From contig CAZWUZ010000053.1 in NCBI GenBank assembly GCA_964637655.1, positions 1-7,849 of the forward strand: a DNA stretch of 7,849 bases. Direction: 5' to 3'. Of this stretch, positions 5,588 through 7,849 are shown in pieces; position 1 is the stretch's first letter; every line of letters begins with the position of its first letter. The notes under the pieces were generated by a model, which saw only the letters and a program-made list of their open reading frames with translations, made no database searches and was not told the DNA's origin. The DNA is from CAZWUZ01 sp964637655 [NCBI: uncultured bacterium] (GTDB lineage Bacteria > DAOPZR01). The translations under genes were made by a program, and so were the position numbers.

Positions 5588-6952
5588 ATGACCCGGGAAT
5601 TGCAGCTGCAGGTGACCACGCGCCTGACCACTGACGGTATGGCGCTGCGCTGTCGCGGAAGGAAGTGGCGGCTGTCGTACCCTGATGGCATCTGGGGGGC
5701 GGCACCGGCGTCACTCCGGCGGTTTCTGCATGAGCAGTTCGCGGCGCTTTTCACCATCAATGTGCCGCAGGTGAGCGGGGCCGCCGCGCTGACGCTCGAT
5801 ACCCCCATGCCGCTCTTCTGGCAGCGCTACCGCGCGGTGGTGCAGGAGAGCATCCCTTATGCGGTGGAGGGGACGCAGTACGACACCGCCACGGTCATCC
5901 GCGACTTCCACAATACGCGCTATGGCTTCGCCGACGGTGTGCCGGCACTGCCGCCGGCGACCTGGCCGCGCCCGGGCGACACCGCCATCCTCCCCTTTTC
6001 CTGCGGCAAGGACAGTTTATCGACGCTGGCGCTCTGTCGCGAACTGGGACTGCGCCCCGTCTGCGTCTATATCGACGATACCGTCTCGCCGTCGGAAAAC
6101 CGCCTCAAGCACCGGTATCTGCGCGCCATCGGACGCGACCTCGGGGTGCGGACGTACATCGTCCGCAACGAACTGGAGCAGTTTGCCGACGTCGACTACT
6201 GGCACAAGCCCTCGTCGCTGCTCCCCTACAGCCACATGCTGACGGGGTTCATGCTGGCGGCGCTCCCGGTGGCGTACCGCGAGCGCGCGGCGTGGATCAT
6301 CCCGGGCAACCAGCAGGACATGAACTACCCGTTCGTCAATAAGGACGGTTACCGCACCTACCCGTCGGTGGACCAGACCGCGGCGTGGCTGCGCGAACAG
6401 CACCTGCTGGTGCAGCAGGCGACCGCGGGCCGGGTCGGGGTCTGCTCGCTGATCGAACCCTTCACCAACCTCGCCCTCATGGGACTGCTGACGCGCCGCT
6501 ACCCGGAGGTGGCGCGACACGAGATCAGCTGCGATTCCCTCGATATCAGCGACGAGCCGCGCTGGTGCCATGCGTGCAACAAGTGTGCGCGGCTCTACCT
6601 GTTTACCGCGGCGGCGGGGATCGACCCGGCACTGGTCGGCTTCCACACGTCGATGTTCGGGAAGGGGAAGGAACGCTGCTTCTCGCTCTTCCGCGGGGAG
6701 GAGACCGACTGTTACGAGATGTCGGTGCAGGCGCGCGACCAGCAGCTGCTCGCCTTCCGCCTCGCGGCGGACGCGGGGTTCACCGGCGCCTGTATCGACC
6801 GCTTCCGGCGCCAGTTCGCGCGGGAGGAACAGCGGCGGCATCGCGAACTGCTGCGCGCCTATCTCGACCTGCAGCCAGCCCCCAACCTCCCCGCGCCGCT
6901 GCGCCGCGACGTGGCGCGTCTCTACGCGGACCACCGGCGGCGCTCCTGCTGA
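5588..6952 (+). CDS. QueC-like PP-loop ATPase (7-cyano-7-deazaguanine synthase-related) with extra N-terminal domain
   Basis: This 454-residue protein is predicted to be an ATP pyrophosphatase (HUP/adenine nucleotide alpha-hydrolase fold) that activates a substrate by adenylation. The PP-loop is SCGKDS (138-143), a variant of SGGxDS, followed by STLALCRELGL. The rest follows the QueC layout: IIPGNQQDMNYPF near 237-249 sits where QueC has its GVNAEDYSGYP-like segment, and an EPFTNL segment follows. A four-Cys set (Cys315, 327, 330, 333; C-x11-C-x2-C-x2-C) matches the QueC zinc site. QueC proper converts 7-carboxy-7-deazaguanine to preQ0 and has about 220-230 residues; this protein is twice that size. 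Residues 1-130 form a domain I do not recognise, and about 85 residues after about 370 are charged and probably helical. No queD, queE, queF or folE is in the window. It is translationally fused (TGATG) to a glycan-type methyltransferase. A role in modifying a sugar, nucleotide or carboxylate for a surface polymer is inferred. QueC-like proteins also occur in Qat and type IV CBASS defence, but no such partners are visible here. The true substrate is unknown. Confidence 0.82.
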   Translation: MTRELQLQVTTRLTTDGMALRCRGRKWRLSYPDGIWGAAPASLRRFLHEQFAALFTINVPQVSGAAALTLDTPMPLFWQRYRAVVQESIPYAVEGTQYDTATVIRDFHNTRYGFADGVPALPPATWPRPGDTAILPFSCGKDSLSTLALCRELGLRPVCVYIDDTVSPSENRLKHRYLRAIGRDLGVRTYIVRNELEQFADVDYWHKPSSLLPYSHMLTGFMLAALPVAYRERAAWIIPGNQQDMNYPFVNKDGYRTYPSVDQTAAWLREQHLLVQQATAGRVGVCSLIEPFTNLALMGLLTRRYPEVARHEISCDSLDISDEPRWCHACNKCARLYLFTAAAGIDPALVGFHTSMFGKGKERCFSLFRGEETDCYEMSVQARDQQLLAFRLAADAGFTGACIDRFRRQFAREEQRRHRELLRAYLDLQPAPNLPAPLRRDVARLYADHRRRSC

Positions 6953-7569
6953 TGAGCGCCCTGCCGGACACCGCCGGGCTGGAGCGCGACAAGTACGGCA
7001 GCGCCACGCGCCGCCGCCTGATTGCCCGCTACGCGCGCGCCTTGCAGGCCGGTCTTGACGAACTGGCCCCGGCCTCGGTTCTCGATGCGGGGACGGGTAC
7101 CGGCGATCTCTGGACGCTGATGCCCGGCCCGCTGCCGCCGCTGGTGGGGGTTGACTGCGACCGCACCTGCCTGCGCACCAGCCGCCTGCCGCGCGGCCGC
7201 CTCGCCTGCGCCGACGCGGTGCGCCTCCCCTTTCCGTCGCGCAGCATCGACCTGGTCTTCGCGGTCGAGGTGCTCGAACACAGCGTCCACCCCGACGCGC
7301 TGCTGGCGGAACTGGTGCGCGTCGCCCGGCGTCATGTGCTCGTCGGGGTGCCGCAGGAGCCGTGGTTCCGCCTCGGCTGTCTTGCCGCGGGGCGGTACCT
7401 GACGACACTGGGGAACAGCCCGAACCATCTGCAGCAGTTTACCGCGCGCACCTTTGCCGCGCTGCTCGCCCGCCACGGGAAGGTCATCCGCCGGCAGCGT
7501 TCGTTTCCGTGGCAGTTCGGGGTTATCGCGGTGCCGCCCGTGCCCGACGGGAAACAGGCGCCGGCGTGA
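6952..7569 (+). CDS. Class I SAM-dependent methyltransferase (Methyltransf_11 type, glycan-cluster-associated)
   Basis: This 205-residue cytosolic methyltransferase starts at ATG 6952, sharing one base with the preceding stop (TGATG). No ribosome site is visible, so translation is probably coupled. SAM-binding motif I is VLDAGTGTG (43-51), followed by the acidic post-motif GVDCD (66-70), ADAVRLPFPSRSIDLVF (87-103) and VEVLEH (105-110), the standard UbiE/Methyltransf_11 order. After the Rossmann core it carries VPQEPWFRLGCLAAGRYL and then GNSPNHLQQFT. From memory, this EPxxRL...G.YL...GN.P.H pattern marks small methyltransferases encoded beside membrane glycosyltransferases. The stop overlaps the next start by 4 nt (GTGA). 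The likely role is methylating the product of this operon, possibly a glycan or lipid-linked precursor; the acceptor atom cannot be predicted. Confidence 0.85.
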   Translation: MSALPDTAGLERDKYGSATRRRLIARYARALQAGLDELAPASVLDAGTGTGDLWTLMPGPLPPLVGVDCDRTCLRTSRLPRGRLACADAVRLPFPSRSIDLVFAVEVLEHSVHPDALLAELVRVARRHVLVGVPQEPWFRLGCLAAGRYLTTLGNSPNHLQQFTARTFAALLARHGKVIRRQRSFPWQFGVIAVPPVPDGKQAPA

Positions 7570-7849
7570 ACACCGCCCTGGCCGACCGCCGGTTCCGTTG
7601 CCTTGCCATACCGCTGGCGATGGCGGTGACCGCGCTGCTGCTCTGGGCGACCTTCCGCGATGTCGGCATCGGGGTCGACGAACTCAACTACCTGCAGCGC
7701 ACGGAAGCGATGGCCGCCTACCTCGACGGGAGCAGGCGCGCGCTGGCGCGCGGCGACTGGCAACTGCCGCTGAGCGAGCCGTTCATTCTCAGCAGTTTCC
7801 ACCGCGCCAGCAACCTGCCCGGGCACCCGGATTTCTTCCGCCTGGTCAA
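7566..7849 (+). CDS. GT-C fold membrane glycosyltransferase (GT39/ArnT/PMT-like), 3' partial
   Basis: The frame begins at GTG 7566, overlapping the methyltransferase stop as GTGA, and remains open to the window end (94 complete codons). After a short basic N-terminus it has one clear transmembrane helix (about residues 12-30). The first extracytoplasmic loop follows with GIGVDELNYL, whose Asp38-Glu39 matches the catalytic D-E motif of GT-C enzymes such as ArnT and protein mannosyltransferases. The loop ends with NLPGHPDFFRLV (83-94), resembling the HPP-type motif of GT39/GT83 proteins. Such enzymes use polyprenyl-phosphate sugars to glycosylate lipids or proteins outside the membrane. The family assignment rests on only the first quarter or less of the protein, and donor and acceptor are unknown. 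No strong ribosome site is visible; coupling to the upstream gene is likely. Confidence 0.7.
   Translation, partial: MNTALADRRFRCLAIPLAMAVTALLLWATFRDVGIGVDELNYLQRTEAMAAYLDGSRRALARGDWQLPLSEPFILSSFHRASNLPGHPDFFRLV

Noticed and set aside
5588-6952. Ordinary queuosine/preQ0 biosynthesis QueC
   Set aside because: The protein is about twice the usual length, the PP-loop differs, and no queD, queE, queF or folE partner is in the window. Its neighbours fit glycan chemistry better.
6017-7408. 463-codon minus-strand open frame across the QueC-like and methyltransferase genes
   Set aside because: It is Arg/Ala/Pro-rich with no recognisable domain and spans two well-supported + strand genes.
5588-7849. 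Qat or type IV CBASS antiphage system based on the QueC-like gene
   Set aside because: No QatA-type ATPase, TatD nuclease, cyclic-nucleotide synthase or effector is visible; the neighbours are a methyltransferase and a GT-C glycosyltransferase. Genes beyond the window could change this.
1-7849. tRNA, rRNA, CRISPR arrays, insertion sequences, attachment sites, riboswitches
   Set aside because: None were seen on either strand. Apart from the 75-bp promoter region and gaps of 13 and 1 nt, the window is wholly coding.

Overview
The window is a GC-rich, gene-dense stretch of bacterial chromosome, judged by eye to be well over 60% GC. No rRNA, tRNA, CRISPR array or mobile element was seen. Glycine is often encoded by GGG, giving many poly-G runs. 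A lipoprotein-type solute-binding protein and a GT-C type membrane glycosyltransferase fit a high-GC bacterium, but I cannot name the phylum. Several genes lack a Shine-Dalgarno, and one promoter/start pair looks leaderless.

Region 1 (1-4496, + strand) is a branched-chain/hydrophobic amino acid ABC importer operon in the order livK-livH-livM-livG-livF. It encodes a lipid-anchored binding protein (5' end cut off by the window), two permeases and two ATPases. The genes are tightly packed, with gaps of 13 and 1 nt and then overlaps of 4 and 1 nt. livM carries an apparent -1 frameshift near 2486-2500. Both halves are otherwise well conserved, so a single missing base (sequencing/assembly error or a recent mutation) is the simplest explanation.

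Region 2 (4481-5512, - strand) is a lone NPPY-class adenine N6-methyltransferase-like gene with no adjacent nuclease. It converges on livF with a 16-bp overlap of the two coding ends.

Region 3 (5513-5587) is a compact divergent promoter region. A rightward promoter has a perfect TTGACA -35 box and a good ribosome-binding site. A leftward TATACT -10 box lies only 6 nt from the methyltransferase ATG, suggesting a leaderless mRNA. The two -10 elements lie in a perfect 7-bp inverted repeat.

Region 4 (5588-7849, + strand) is a three-gene overlapping operon that continues past the window. It encodes a QueC-like PP-loop ATPase with an extra N-terminal domain, a class I SAM methyltransferase of the type found beside glycan genes, and the N-terminus of a GT39/ArnT/PMT-like polytopic glycosyltransferase. 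A QueC-like enzyme coupled to a methyltransferase and a membrane glycosyltransferase, with no queuosine genes in view, is the most unusual thing here. It may belong to an undescribed cell-surface modification pathway.
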